Shown: one piece after another, positions 25,719 through 35,674 of the stretch | Layout of the letters: every line of letters starts with the position of its first letter | Position numbering within the stretch: the first letter of the stretch is position 1 | NCBI GenBank assembly: GCA_963661945.1 | Contig: CAVLDP010000005.1 | Coordinates: forward strand, 1 to 64,000 | Reading direction: 5' to 3' | DNA from: CAVLDP01 sp963661945 | GTDB taxonomy: Bacteria; Bacillota; Clostridia; Lachnospirales; Lachnospiraceae | DNA length: 64,000 nt | The notes under the pieces: generated by a model | What the model was told of the DNA's origin: nothing | Seen by the model: only the letters and a program-made list of their open reading frames with translations | The model's database searches: none | Translations under genes and position numbers: made by a program

Positions 25719-27728
25719 TCAGTTTTGGTTCAAATAATAATATTGTACCTGTTGGTATTCCTTAATCGCATCTGTATCATATTCTGCAGATTCCGGATCA
25801 TAATACTTGCCGTTTGAATCATAAAGTCCATAGGCAGAGATTACAGGATACTCTTCATAGAGCTTTGCAAGATAAGATTCATATGCATTCATATCAAGAT
25901 TGGCAGCTTTTAGAACCTTCATGCCAAGATAATTGGCACTAAAATTCACCTCTTCCTCTTCTATATCATAATTCGCCCATATGAAATACGGCGTCATATA
26001 CTGCTGCATCTTCTCTTCCTGAGTCAGCTCATCCATGGATTTGCCATAGAGATATTCATAGAATTCTGTCTCAATCTGTGCCTGATGGTCTCCCCACATA
26101 CAGATAATCGTCGGTTCCTCCACCTGACTGAAATAATCAATCAAGGTCTTTATCGCCTGATCCGATTTCTTCACCAGGCTCAGATAAGTCTCCGCCTCAG
26201 GGAAATCACCACATGAGGATAAATCAACATCTGGTGTGAAATTGTCATAAGCTTCTGTATATCCACTATGATTCTGCATCGTGACATTGAACATGAAGTA
26301 ATGATCTTCTTCTCGATTCTCGTACATATCAATGAGAAATGAGAAGTCCGACGCATCCGATAATTCTACGCGGAGCATATCCTCCTCGGTTTCATCCACA
26401 TCATCAATATCATAGAAGCTCTCAAAGCCAAAATCGTCATAGGCGACATCGCGGTTCCAATTAGTCCGCCAAAAAGGATGAAAGGCCTCCTTCTGAAAAT
26501 CCATAAGATTATCAAGCAGCGAATGTACAGCTCGATCTCGCTTCATAAAAGTGACATAAGGAATGCCTCTGACATATTGATATGATGCACCCGTCAGTAC
26601 CTCAAACTCTGTATTACAGGTATTACCACCAAAGGTTGGCACGAAAAGATAACCAGAAATGGTATTTTCCTTAAGAGAATCCATATAAGGCATATAATCT
26701 CCAGGCAAGCTGCCATCCCCTATGCATCGAAGATCCGAAAGTGACTCATTCATAATCATGATGATATTCACAGCAGATTCTTCCTCATCCGAAGCGCTTA
26801 TCGAATCGATACCATCAAGTACAGCGGCAGCCGCTTCTTCCTGGTAGCCATCTGGCTTATGATAGGTCATATATGGCATATAGGTAAGAAAAGACGGCAG
26901 CATTCCATAAGTCTCATATCCATAGGAGAAGCTCCAAAAAGTCTCCTTTACCGTACTGTAAAGCTTCGTTGCATAGACGGTGAAACAGGTTAGGGCAAGA
27001 AGCAAGGAGGTAAGCATAATAAAAATGCGTCTCTTCTTATGTTCTCTCCCGATAACGAGAGCAAGCTGATGAATCAGTAGCATAAGAAGTAAGGCATAAA
27101 CCAAGGATTTGCTGGCCACTACCTGGTACTGGTCACTTACCTCAAGGCCGGTCCCAAAGGACAGGAAATCCCATGGCATAAGCGGACTTCCACGAAAGAG
27201 ATAGACATAATAGCTTATTCCAGAGAATAGAATGGATGCAATGGTAAGAATATCTACCGCAAGCCAGAGTCGATTGCATATAAGATAGAGAGCTTCCGCA
27301 ATTCCCATAAGAAGCAGCAAATATCTAAGGTAATAGACTCCTTCCCGAAGAAAGATTGCATCCCTAATCGACTCTCCAGTTGTAAAACATTCAAAAATCA
27401 AAAAGGAAGTCACAGAAGTCGCAAATAAAATGACATGATTACATAACTCCCGAAGAAAAATGGGAGCACCAGACAAGGCATCTACCAGCGGCTTAAAACA
27501 TCTTCTGCCAGGCAAGAAGCAAAGCAAAAAACCGATAGCAAAAACTACAACTGTAAGAAAAATCAGGGTGTAATTAATAGCCCCATCCTGATAAAGATAT
27601 GCATCCTTGAGCCAGAGTGCACTAGCTATTAGATACATCACAAGTGTAACCATCATATAGCGATAGGAACCACATCCTGTCACTTCTCCTGATTCCCACA
27701 ATTTCTTCAATCTAGTAAATAATTCCAT
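25719..27728 (-). CDS. LTA synthase family sulfatase-fold protein
   Basis: 669 aa: about six to seven membrane segments in the first 255 residues, then an outward sulfatase-fold domain. Metal and nucleophile residues are present: Glu328 in IMNES, Thr370 in GGNTCNTEF (the position of the LtaS nucleophile) and Asp547-His548 in MWGDHQ. LtaS-type enzymes move glycerol phosphate, or in relatives phosphoethanolamine, onto lipid-linked sugars. Its place between two acyltransferases at the end of the paralog array suggests it decorates or polymerises the product. It is larger-membraned than classical five-TM LtaS, so the product may differ. Confidence 0.92.
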   Translation of the reverse strand: MELFTRLKKLWESGEVTGCGSYRYMMVTLVMYLIASALWLKDAYLYQDGAINYTLIFLTVVVFAIGFLLCFLPGRRCFKPLVDALSGAPIFLRELCNHVILFATSVTSFLIFECFTTGESIRDAIFLREGVYYLRYLLLLMGIAEALYLICNRLWLAVDILTIASILFSGISYYVYLFRGSPLMPWDFLSFGTGLEVSDQYQVVASKSLVYALLLMLLIHQLALVIGREHKKRRIFIMLTSLLLALTCFTVYATKLYSTVKETFWSFSYGYETYGMLPSFLTYMPYMTYHKPDGYQEEAAAAVLDGIDSISASDEEESAVNIIMIMNESLSDLRCIGDGSLPGDYMPYMDSLKENTISGYLFVPTFGGNTCNTEFEVLTGASYQYVRGIPYVTFMKRDRAVHSLLDNLMDFQKEAFHPFWRTNWNRDVAYDDFGFESFYDIDDVDETEEDMLRVELSDASDFSFLIDMYENREEDHYFMFNVTMQNHSGYTEAYDNFTPDVDLSSCGDFPEAETYLSLVKKSDQAIKTLIDYFSQVEEPTIICMWGDHQAQIETEFYEYLYGKSMDELTQEEKMQQYMTPYFIWANYDIEEEEVNFSANYLGMKVLKAANLDMNAYESYLAKLYEEYPVISAYGLYDSNGKYYDPESAEYDTDAIKEYQQVQYYYLNQN

Positions 27729-27743
27729 AAATAAAAAAACCTC

Positions 27744-28820
27744 TTACGCCAAATATCTTCCGATCCTTGGTATCTTCCTAAGAAGGAAAGACATAGCATA
27801 ACTACACAAAAATATAATAACTGTATTCAGAAGAATCACTCCTTCTGTCGGAAGTGACTCACACCACTTCAGATAAGTATTTGCAATGCCAAAATCACCC
27901 TCAACAAAGATTGCAACAAAGCCCATATGGATTAGATAGATTCCAAGTGACAGTCTACCTGCTCCTTGAAAGAAATGAAAGATAGCTCCATCCATCTTCC
28001 ACTTACGATTCTTCATGAGAAGAAAAAGGCCCGCAGCAAGAATCGCGGTATTCGGAGACAGGTAATCGAAGAAACCAGTCCCAGAATAATGCCAAACCAT
28101 AATAATCTTAGCCTGTGCAATAATCGTTGCAAGAAGCAAACCTACGCATACCACATATAATATCTTCTTCCTACCTTCAGCAATCTCATAATGGCTTAGG
28201 TAATAGCCCATAATGAAATAGCCCGTATAATTCATGAATATTCCTACATAAGAAAATCCCCAAAACATGGTCGATAGAAAAGAAAGTGCCGATATGCGGC
28301 TAAGGCTGCAAGCTACATTGCATAGGAAGGCTACTGCCAGATAGTAGCAAAGCTCACGTCTTGATGCATGCCTTGTAAATACAGAAAGCACAGGCATCAT
28401 CATATAAGCACCAAGAATCGCATAGAGAAACCATAGCACCACATTCACATCACTATATAAGAGGTTCTTTGATAGACTCGCTCCATACTTCAGACTGCCA
28501 AACATGCCTTCCTTGCAGTAAGCCCAGAACTCATAAATTGCAGAATAGATAAGAAGACTAATTAGAATCCGAAGAATATAGCGGCTATAGAGCTTCTTCG
28601 TAGGGATTGCTTCCTCGCGATCTAACATAACCGCCCCAGTACAGGTAAAGAAAAGGGGAACTGCTATCGAGCACAGGCAGAATACAAGCATATAGAAATA
28701 GAGATTTGCTGAACATCCACTATACCAATAGTTCGATGTCACATGAAGCAGGACCACAAGTAGAATTCCAAGTCCCTTCAGGTAATCTATATAATTCTTA
28801 CGACTTTCAGATGCAAACAT
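27744..28820 (-). CDS. Acyltransferase-3 (A2)
   Basis: 358 aa, about ten membrane segments; YIDYLKGLGILLVVLLHVT with the family His, VPLFFTCTGAVML, and a central VLWFLYAILGAYMMMPVL. Follows paralog P1 by 19 bp; AGGGGAG before the ATG. Two unusual cysteine-containing segments (SGCSANLYFYMLVFCLC) lie in the first loop. Acceptor unknown. Confidence 0.88.
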   Translation of the reverse strand: MFASESRKNYIDYLKGLGILLVVLLHVTSNYWYSGCSANLYFYMLVFCLCSIAVPLFFTCTGAVMLDREEAIPTKKLYSRYILRILISLLIYSAIYEFWAYCKEGMFGSLKYGASLSKNLLYSDVNVVLWFLYAILGAYMMMPVLSVFTRHASRRELCYYLAVAFLCNVACSLSRISALSFLSTMFWGFSYVGIFMNYTGYFIMGYYLSHYEIAEGRKKILYVVCVGLLLATIIAQAKIIMVWHYSGTGFFDYLSPNTAILAAGLFLLMKNRKWKMDGAIFHFFQGAGRLSLGIYLIHMGFVAIFVEGDFGIANTYLKWCESLPTEGVILLNTVIIFLCSYAMSFLLRKIPRIGRYLA

Positions 28821-28839
28821 TACTCTCCCCTAAGATTTC

Positions 28840-29817
28840 CTATAATCCAAATGGCATAAAAATGATTGGATAGACAAGTAATAAAACAGCAAGTGGCACC
28901 CTCTCGCTTACTCGTTCATGCAAGATGTGCATGGTATCAAGTACCAAGTCCTCTCCCTGCTCTATGAAGAAAAGAAGAAGCAGCAGTACATAAAGGAAGG
29001 TATAATAAAGCACCGTGCCAATAGCAAACTTCATAAGAAGCACAAAGAGTAGGCAAGCTAAGCCAGACAGAAATCCCAACCGATAGGCATAAGCAGAAGC
29101 CTTCCTGATTTCGCGATATAGCAAAATTCCATAGATTAAATATGGCAGGAATACAAGCCCTGATAGCAAAAGCTCTAAGAGAAAGTCTCTCCCATTCTGC
29201 CAGGATGGAAGAATGGATGAGCCAGCAACGTCCAAAGAGAAATAAGCATGATATTCCTTCCATAGGAAATAAGCAAAGCTTGTAAGGATAGTGAGATAAA
29301 GTAAGCTATTCTTCTTATTATTCTTATGAAGGAAGTAGCCAAGGCAGATTATAACAAGCGGCAGGCATTTGAATAGATAGGATGGATGAAAATAAATCCC
29401 AGCAAGACTAAGCGGAAGCAAAAGCCATAGTCCCTTCTCAAGAAGAATGAGTATCATAGAGGCAAACAAAACCATACTAAGATACATATCATAGTTTCCG
29501 AAGGTCTCAAGCTCTGCATACATAGGGAAGGCAAAGATAGCAAATAAAATAATTACATTTCTACCTAGACCAGTCCTTACAGTATCGTCCATATCACCTG
29601 CCGAGTGGATCTTCTCATTTGCTACTACACATAGAATAAGTCCTAGTGCAAGATAGGCCATACGACAAATTATGGTAAATAAATAAGTCCCTTCAAATTC
29701 CATTCCAGATAGAAGCGGAATTCGATAAGAGGATGTCAATCCAAACTGGAAGAATCGGATAAATGCAAGTAATCCAAAAGCAAAAAGCATTGCATAAAAG
29801 GATAGGTTCTTCTTCAT
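28840..29817 (-). CDS. Array paralog P1 (group III, most divergent)
   Basis: 325 aa, polytopic. Keeps the G-x-x-D motif as FGNYD and the outer-loop His as FHPSYLFK, but lacks the SRG motif, the YHE/HE loop and the DYGRW motif; a short SSILPSW element stands where the long outer loop is in group I. It ends right after IFMPFG, without the usual ~20-residue tail. Only P6 shares the HPS and LP-x-W features. The start is the ATG at 29815-29817 with GGGAGA upstream; an earlier TTG at 29847 would overlap P2. It could be a specialised or partly decayed member, but the frame is open. Confidence 0.8.
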   Translation of the reverse strand: MKKNLSFYAMLFAFGLLAFIRFFQFGLTSSYRIPLLSGMEFEGTYLFTIICRMAYLALGLILCVVANEKIHSAGDMDDTVRTGLGRNVIILFAIFAFPMYAELETFGNYDMYLSMVLFASMILILLEKGLWLLLPLSLAGIYFHPSYLFKCLPLVIICLGYFLHKNNKKNSLLYLTILTSFAYFLWKEYHAYFSLDVAGSSILPSWQNGRDFLLELLLSGLVFLPYLIYGILLYREIRKASAYAYRLGFLSGLACLLFVLLMKFAIGTVLYYTFLYVLLLLLFFIEQGEDLVLDTMHILHERVSERVPLAVLLLVYPIIFMPFGL

Positions 29818-29828
29818 AACAATCTCCC

Positions 29829-31052
29829 TTATGGCCATAGCTGCCAAATATATTGATTAAAATAATGACTCAGCGTAGAGATAAGTGGTCCAAGATTCAC
29901 ATCCCACATAGGCATAAATAGCATAGGATATGCTACCATGAGGCAAGCAAGTCCATCGAGCCTGCTAAACCAGGCCTTCATACATCTGACCCGAAAAGCG
30001 ATCGTCTCATCCCCCATAGCAAGAAGAGCCATCGAAATCACAAGATAATAGACAATAACTGCGATAATCCAACGACCGTAATCGCATTTTAGGATGAAAT
30101 TCGGAAGCATGGTAAGTCCACCTGCTGCCACGAAGAAATAGCGAATCCTCTCCACACGATCTGTCACTTCTCTAAAAATCCCCTTCATGCACTGAAATGC
30201 AGCCAGGATATATGGCAGGAAAAGAAGAATAAAAAATCCCAGTTCCACAAAATTACGCTTATGATAATTCCATTCCTTCTCCGACAAATCTACGCCAAGC
30301 ACCTCGTGCAGAAGTAAATCCTCATGATACTCTCCTCCCAGAGATAAGGCTTCTGCCACAGAGACAATCTCATCATAGACCGCCTCTCCCATCCCATGAC
30401 TTACGAATTCAAAGTAGAGAAATAGAGCAGATGCTCCAAGGAATGTCACAAGAAAGATTGCCATATAATAGCCCCTCTTCTTCCCATCCTTCGAGAGTAT
30501 CTTGTATAGAAGCAGCACCAGAATAAGATTCAAGTACATAAAAACATAGCCCTGGTGAATGCAAACACCAAGGAAGGCAAGAGGCGCCACAAGAAATTCC
30601 GCCTTTTCATAGACGAGCAGAAGAACGGCAAGCAGACTAACCATAATAAGATAGATATCCACTCTGCCGAAGTTTGCAAGGCAGGAAAAGGACGGTATTA
30701 AAAGCATGAAGAGATAGGCCACAAGAAGCCCCATTCCACTCTCTAAATCACTCTCTACTCTTCGAAAGAGGAGGAATGAGAAAGCAATCAGGAAGAGAAA
30801 GAATATCCCCGTTGCAATCTGACAGAAGAGAAGAACCGCCTGATAATTCATAAGATCAAAGGGCAAGATGACATCCAATAAGGCGTAGACTGTCCCCATA
30901 AGTCCTCTTGAGACAAAGCCATAAGAATAATTCAATGCAAGAATTGTAGCATTGTAGCTATTTACGCCGCCCTCATAGAATGCCAGAAATGAAGCAAATG
31001 TAAAAATCATAAGGCCAAGGATAAGGCGCTTTTCATTTGTCCTAAATTTCAT
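29829..31052 (-). CDS. Array paralog P2 (group I, reference member)
   Basis: 407 aa, about ten membrane segments, and all eight motifs intact: YGFVSRG, NFGRVDIY, CIHQGYVFMY, SHGMGEAVYDE, YHEDLLLHEVLGVDL, KCDYGRW, AMGDE, FMPMWDVN. The basic stretch SKDGKKRGYY marks a cytoplasmic loop, which places the long acidic/His loop (about 217-270) outside. A GTG one codon upstream is possible; I use the ATG at 31050-31052. No known family could be assigned; the pattern of outer-face polar motifs between helices recalls GT-C enzymes. Confidence 0.85.
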   Translation of the reverse strand: MKFRTNEKRLILGLMIFTFASFLAFYEGGVNSYNATILALNYSYGFVSRGLMGTVYALLDVILPFDLMNYQAVLLFCQIATGIFFLFLIAFSFLLFRRVESDLESGMGLLVAYLFMLLIPSFSCLANFGRVDIYLIMVSLLAVLLLVYEKAEFLVAPLAFLGVCIHQGYVFMYLNLILVLLLYKILSKDGKKRGYYMAIFLVTFLGASALFLYFEFVSHGMGEAVYDEIVSVAEALSLGGEYHEDLLLHEVLGVDLSEKEWNYHKRNFVELGFFILLFLPYILAAFQCMKGIFREVTDRVERIRYFFVAAGGLTMLPNFILKCDYGRWIIAVIVYYLVISMALLAMGDETIAFRVRCMKAWFSRLDGLACLMVAYPMLFMPMWDVNLGPLISTLSHYFNQYIWQLWP

Positions 31053-31068
31053 CACTTATCCGACCTCT

Positions 31069-32274
31069 CTATCCAAAGATTAATAGCACGAAATTATTAA
31101 TCAGATTAGAAATGATAATGTCATGAAGCGGCATGAATAATGCAGGATAGATTAGAAGCAGAATTGCCATCGGCATCTTCTCCTTCACAGCCTCTTTCGT
31201 ATCCTGAAGCTGAGCGGAGACCACCTGATCTCCCATGGCAATTAAGGTCATCACAATCGCAATATAATAGAAGGCCGTCGCATAGACATATCTGCCATAA
31301 TCCACCTTGAGAATCCATTCTGGAAGCAAGGTCAAAGCTCCGAGAAGGACTGCAAGATAAGCAATTCGCGCATTCTTCTCCTTCCCACGAAGCAGATTCT
31401 TAAAGAAATGATAAGCAATCAGAATATATGGCAGGAAACAGATTAGGAAAAGTGGCAGTTCCTTGTAATTATAGATGTGGTAGCCAATCTCATCCAAAAA
31501 TACATCCTGACCTAAAATCTCATGATTAATAATGGACGTATTATACTCTCCATCGGAAGATGTCATCCTGGCTGCAGCAATAATCTCATCTACTGCATCC
31601 CTGGAGAATACATGACTTCCAAATTCGAAATACAAGAAGAATACGGATACGGTAAGAAATGTAAGTCCAAAGAGAATAAAGTATTTTCTTCTCCTAGCTC
31701 CCTCTCCCATCATTGCCTTGTAGAATAGGAGCACCAGGATAATATTCACATTGGTAAAGACGAAGCCCTGGTGAATACACATACCAATCGCGCAAAGTGG
31801 AATAATGAGCCACTCTGCCTTCTCACGCAGGATTAGAATCATAGAAATCAAAGTAATCATAATCAGGAAGATATCGAGTCTTCCAAAATTATCCGCTGTC
31901 AGAAACATTGGAAATGAGAAAATCGAGAAGAAAATCATAAGATAAGATACATTTCTCTTATCCTCAAGTCGAGTCTCCTTCAAAATACGTACAAAGTATA
32001 AGAAGAAGCAGAAATAGAGCACGACTGTCATAGCTTCACTAAAGGCATAAATCCCCTGATAAGAGAAGAGTTCCACCGGCAATATGAGATTAAGCACCCG
32101 AAGCAAACTTCCCATAAATCCACGCGAGAGGAAGCCATACTTATAACAGATGGCATAAAGGGTTGTATTCGTATAGAGCATGGTGTGTTCAAAATAACGA
32201 ATAATTACCACGCAAGCATATAGAAAAAGTCCAAGTAACAGTTTTTTGTCCTTTGTATTAAGTGTAGTCTTCAT
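31069..32274 (-). CDS. Array paralog P3 (group II)
   Basis: 401 aa. Motifs: YGFLSRG, NFGRLDIF, CIHQGFVFTN, and a distinctive outer loop YNTSIINHEILGQDVFLDE in place of the group I YHETL..GIDL form; the sixth motif ends in Tyr (VDYGRY). P8 shares all these features, although five array paralogs (P4-P7 and this one's neighbours) separate the two. The ATG at 32272-32274 has GAGG at the right distance and leaves an 11-bp gap after P4; a start at 32292 would overlap P4. Confidence 0.85.
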   Translation of the reverse strand: MKTTLNTKDKKLLLGLFLYACVVIIRYFEHTMLYTNTTLYAICYKYGFLSRGFMGSLLRVLNLILPVELFSYQGIYAFSEAMTVVLYFCFFLYFVRILKETRLEDKRNVSYLMIFFSIFSFPMFLTADNFGRLDIFLIMITLISMILILREKAEWLIIPLCAIGMCIHQGFVFTNVNIILVLLFYKAMMGEGARRRKYFILFGLTFLTVSVFFLYFEFGSHVFSRDAVDEIIAAARMTSSDGEYNTSIINHEILGQDVFLDEIGYHIYNYKELPLFLICFLPYILIAYHFFKNLLRGKEKNARIAYLAVLLGALTLLPEWILKVDYGRYVYATAFYYIAIVMTLIAMGDQVVSAQLQDTKEAVKEKMPMAILLLIYPALFMPLHDIIISNLINNFVLLIFG

Positions 32275-32285
32275 CTTATCCTCAT

Positions 32286-33503
32286 TTACCATAGGTGGAG
32301 CAGAAAATTAATCACAGTATCCACATTGGCAGTTGCAAAACAAATATATACATCATTTAACGGATTAAGCAGCAGATAATAGGCAAAGAAAAGCGGATAG
32401 AAAGTGTATCTACTTCGAATGGATGCCATACTAGCAAACACTGCCTGCTGCACAAGTGAATCTCCCATCGCAAGATAAGATAGGGTAATCACTATGTAAT
32501 AGGTCATGACAGCTAATGTCCATCTTCCAAAGTCACATTTGAGAAGGTAATCTGGCAGCATGGTGGCTGCCCCAAGCAAGGTCAATATATACACAGCCTT
32601 CCTCGCCTTATCTTCCGCAAGTTCTAATATTTCCTTCCAGGTCTTAACCATAGGAACTAGAAATGGAAGCATCAGTATCGTATAGACTGGCAAGTCCACC
32701 ATGTTACGAAGGCGGTACTCCCATTCGAGATCTGATAAGTCAATCCCCAGAAGCTCATGCATAAGAAGGGTCTCGTGATAATCCCCCTCATAGGATAGCG
32801 ACGTTGCAACCGCCACAACCTCATCCCATACTCCTTCTCCCCCACCATGACTAAAGAGTTCAAAATAGATAAGCAGGATGCAAGGAATGATGGCAGAAAG
32901 CAGAAAGATTGGCAGCAGTCTCCGTCTCGACTTCGGCTCTAAGATGATTCGATAGAGAAGAAGCATCAGCATGACACCTAAATACATGAAGACATAGCCC
33001 TCATGTATACATACGCCAACAATACTAAGTGGAAGAATCAGCCATTCAAATCGCCCCTTGATAAGAAGCATAACTCCAATCAGAGATATCAGTATCATAT
33101 AGAGATCGATTCTGCCAAAGTTATATTCATGGCTAAAATTCGATGCTATCGTCAGATAGAATGCAAGAAAAATCAGCGCCACCGACTCCCTGTCCTCTTC
33201 TCTTATCCTCTGCAGAATAAAGTCCGCAAAGAAGAGAAGAAAAAGAAAGAATAGCCCGGTCACAATCAGGGTAAAGATTATTGCCCCATGGTAGGTATTC
33301 ATCTCAAATGGCAATAAATCATTCAAACCCTGATAGATTGTGCCAATCAGAGAGCGACTGCGAAAGCCGTACTTATAAGACAAGGCATAAATGGTCGAAT
33401 TATAGTTGCCCAGGGTCCCACTATAGAAGGCGATTGCAGCTAAGGCCATGGCTATGCCAAGCATCAGAATATATTGTTTTCTCGTATAAGACCTATTCAA
33501 CAT
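32286..33503 (-). CDS. Array paralog P4 (group I)
   Basis: 405 aa. Motifs: YGFRSRS, NFGRIDLY, CIHEGYVFMY (Glu in place of Gln), FSHGGGEGVWDE, YHETLLMHELLGIDL, KCDFGRW. The C-terminal motif has changed to LNPLNDVY, losing the Met-Pro-Phe-Trp-Asp form. Nine bases after P5; AAGGTGG precedes the ATG. Confidence 0.85.
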   Translation of the reverse strand: MLNRSYTRKQYILMLGIAMALAAIAFYSGTLGNYNSTIYALSYKYGFRSRSLIGTIYQGLNDLLPFEMNTYHGAIIFTLIVTGLFFLFLLFFADFILQRIREEDRESVALIFLAFYLTIASNFSHEYNFGRIDLYMILISLIGVMLLIKGRFEWLILPLSIVGVCIHEGYVFMYLGVMLMLLLYRIILEPKSRRRLLPIFLLSAIIPCILLIYFELFSHGGGEGVWDEVVAVATSLSYEGDYHETLLMHELLGIDLSDLEWEYRLRNMVDLPVYTILMLPFLVPMVKTWKEILELAEDKARKAVYILTLLGAATMLPDYLLKCDFGRWTLAVMTYYIVITLSYLAMGDSLVQQAVFASMASIRSRYTFYPLFFAYYLLLNPLNDVYICFATANVDTVINFLLHLW

Positions 33504-33512
33504 GCCACCACC

Positions 33513-34739
33513 TTACCATAGATGAAGGAAGATGAGATTCAGCCAATCTCCTATGTGCTTCAGAAGATAATCGTAGTAGACATCCCAGAATGGCACAAAG
33601 AGAAATGGATAGGCCATAAGAAGAATCGCAACTACTCCATGAGACTTAATACGAAGGAAGGCGCCTCTTACCTCTTCCTCAATCAACTTATCTCTCATTG
33701 CAAGAAGTGAGAGCGTAACTACCGAATAATAGCAGATAATGGACATGGTCCATCTGGCATAATCCACCTTCAGAATGAAGTTTGGAATAATGGTAAAGGA
33801 ACCAATTGCCACAGCCAGATACTTAAGCTTCTCTTCGATTCCATTTGCCCTCTTGACAATCCTTGTCAAGAATTTCACAAGAATAATAAGGTATGGCAGC
33901 ATCAGAACCGTAAAGACTGGTAGCTGAACGAAATTCTCCAGATGGAAGAGCCACTCCTCATCCGCCAGGTCGACATTCAGTATCTCGTGATCAATTAAGG
34001 TCTCGTGGTAATCGCCTTCAAAGGATAGAATGGTTGCATTTCTAACAATCTCATCATAGATGTTTGCTCCATTGCTTCGGCTGAAGAATTCAAAATAAAG
34101 GAAAAGAGCAGAGCCTATTAGAAAGCTCACGGCAAAGAGAATAATATATTTCTTTCGTTCCCTGCCACTCTTCGAGAGAATCTTGTAGAAAAGTAAGACC
34201 AGTACCACGTTAAAGAACATAAATACATAACCCTGGTGCACACAGACTGCTATAGCCACCAGTGGCAGAATCAGAAACTCACACTTCTCCCGAATGATAA
34301 GCATAGCAGATATCAGGCTAACCATAATCAGGTAGATATCCACTCTTCCGAAATTCCGGTCGTCCGCATACATGGAAATAACAAATATCGAGAAAAAGAG
34401 AATCAAATACTCTGCTTCTTCAAGATTCTCAGAAGAGATTCGCTTCATCAGAAAATGAAAGAAGGACAGTACCACCAGATAGAAAAGAACCGTCACAACC
34501 TCAGTAAAACGCATTGCCATGGCATAGCTCATCATATCTACAGGAAGAATGGCATCCACAAGCACATATACCGAGCCAATAAAGGCACGGGAAATGAAGC
34601 CATACCCATAGTTAAAGGCATAGAGTGTCGTATTATAAGCACTGCACTTAAACTCATAACTCATGAGAAATAAGGTAAAAGCAAATATCACTTCTACTAG
34701 CATAAATTTCTGTCTGTTTCTCTTATCGATGCATTCCAT
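33513..34739 (-). CDS. Array paralog P5 (group I)
   Basis: 408 aa. Motifs: YGFISRA, NFGRVDIY, CVHQGYVFMF, FFSRSNGANIYDE, YHETLIDHEILNVDL, VDYARW (Gly to Ala), FVPFWDVY. The start ATG at 34737-34739 lies inside the end of acyltransferase A3 (17-bp overlap), with GGAAG upstream. AMRD replaces AMGD in the seventh motif. Confidence 0.85.
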   Translation of the reverse strand: MECIDKRNRQKFMLVEVIFAFTLFLMSYEFKCSAYNTTLYAFNYGYGFISRAFIGSVYVLVDAILPVDMMSYAMAMRFTEVVTVLFYLVVLSFFHFLMKRISSENLEEAEYLILFFSIFVISMYADDRNFGRVDIYLIMVSLISAMLIIREKCEFLILPLVAIAVCVHQGYVFMFFNVVLVLLFYKILSKSGRERKKYIILFAVSFLIGSALFLYFEFFSRSNGANIYDEIVRNATILSFEGDYHETLIDHEILNVDLADEEWLFHLENFVQLPVFTVLMLPYLIILVKFLTRIVKRANGIEEKLKYLAVAIGSFTIIPNFILKVDYARWTMSIICYYSVVTLSLLAMRDKLIEEEVRGAFLRIKSHGVVAILLMAYPFLFVPFWDVYYDYLLKHIGDWLNLIFLHLW

Positions 34740-35664
34740 ATTTCTTCTTCCAACCAATCCAAATAAATAAAATGATAGAGCAAATAAGAATCTGTAAAAA
34801 AGCAGTCTGCAGGATTCCTCTATTACATAGAATCAAAGCGTCCGGCGATGAAATTCCAGGGTTATAAGGCCAAGCCTGTCTCATAATATTGGCAAGGCAT
34901 AGAAATTCCAAGCTGTATTGTCCCACAAAGGCAAGATACTTCTTAAGGCCGGGAATTAGCCCCAATATGCGGCAGAACTGAATAACCACATAGCCTCCTC
35001 CACATGCAGCAAGTATGCACAGTGGAAATGGCTGATAGATGCGAAGTGCCAAAACAAGCATACCCTGATGCAATCCCAAGCCCCATAGCATAAGCGCTAC
35101 CAAGAGGACAACAAGCTGTAGTGACATAGACCAATTTGCAATCTGCACCCTAGATGCAAGATCTCCCATGAAGAGGAAAAAGACCGCAATCAGTGCCACA
35201 TCCAGGTAATATGGAAAGGACCGACCAAAATAAAGACTCAAACCATATCCGATCGCTGCAAGGAGGATTGCAAGAATTGCAAGCAAATAATAATTCCTAC
35301 GACTAATCTTATAGAGTAGATTATAAATCACTGTCGCCTCAAACATGACAAGGAGAAAATACAATAGCCAACAATCCTGCCCTGTCAGCAAGCCTATAAT
35401 GCGGCTCCAGAAATTGTCACCAAGAAAAGCCATAATAACTGCCGCAAGAAGTCCATAAGTAAGATACGGAAGTAATAGGGTCTTACCCCGCCTTAGGAGC
35501 AGATCAGAAATTCGCATCTCTCGAAAGAAGTATCCAGAAACCAGAAAAAAGAGCGGCATATGAAAGGATGTAATCAGCCTGCCGCTCTGCGCTACATGAT
35601 CATAAATCATAAGGAGCATACAAAGTCCCCTTGCAATATCTATTGTCTGATTTCTCTCCTTCAT
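34723..35664 (-). CDS. Acyltransferase-3 (A3)
   Basis: 313 aa, compact acyltransferase-3: TIDIARGLCMLLMIYDHV with His near 23, HMPLFFLVSGYFF, and DCWLLYFLLVMF in the middle. The closeness of FHMPLFFLVSGYFF to OatA-like sequences is good. GAGGAGGGG before the ATG at 35662-35664 fixes the start. It follows group III paralog P6 by 10 bp, mirroring A2 after P1. Confidence 0.88.
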   Translation of the reverse strand: MKERNQTIDIARGLCMLLMIYDHVAQSGRLITSFHMPLFFLVSGYFFREMRISDLLLRRGKTLLLPYLTYGLLAAVIMAFLGDNFWSRIIGLLTGQDCWLLYFLLVMFEATVIYNLLYKISRRNYYLLAILAILLAAIGYGLSLYFGRSFPYYLDVALIAVFFLFMGDLASRVQIANWSMSLQLVVLLVALMLWGLGLHQGMLVLALRIYQPFPLCILAACGGGYVVIQFCRILGLIPGLKKYLAFVGQYSLEFLCLANIMRQAWPYNPGISSPDALILCNRGILQTAFLQILICSIILFIWIGWKKKYGMHR

Positions 35665-35674
35665 TTCCCCTCCT

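Noticed and set aside
25719..27728. LTA synthase-like protein as a plain sulfatase or alkaline phosphatase
   Set aside because: The membrane N-terminus and the Thr nucleophile context GNTCNTEF match the LtaS group, not formylglycine sulfatases.
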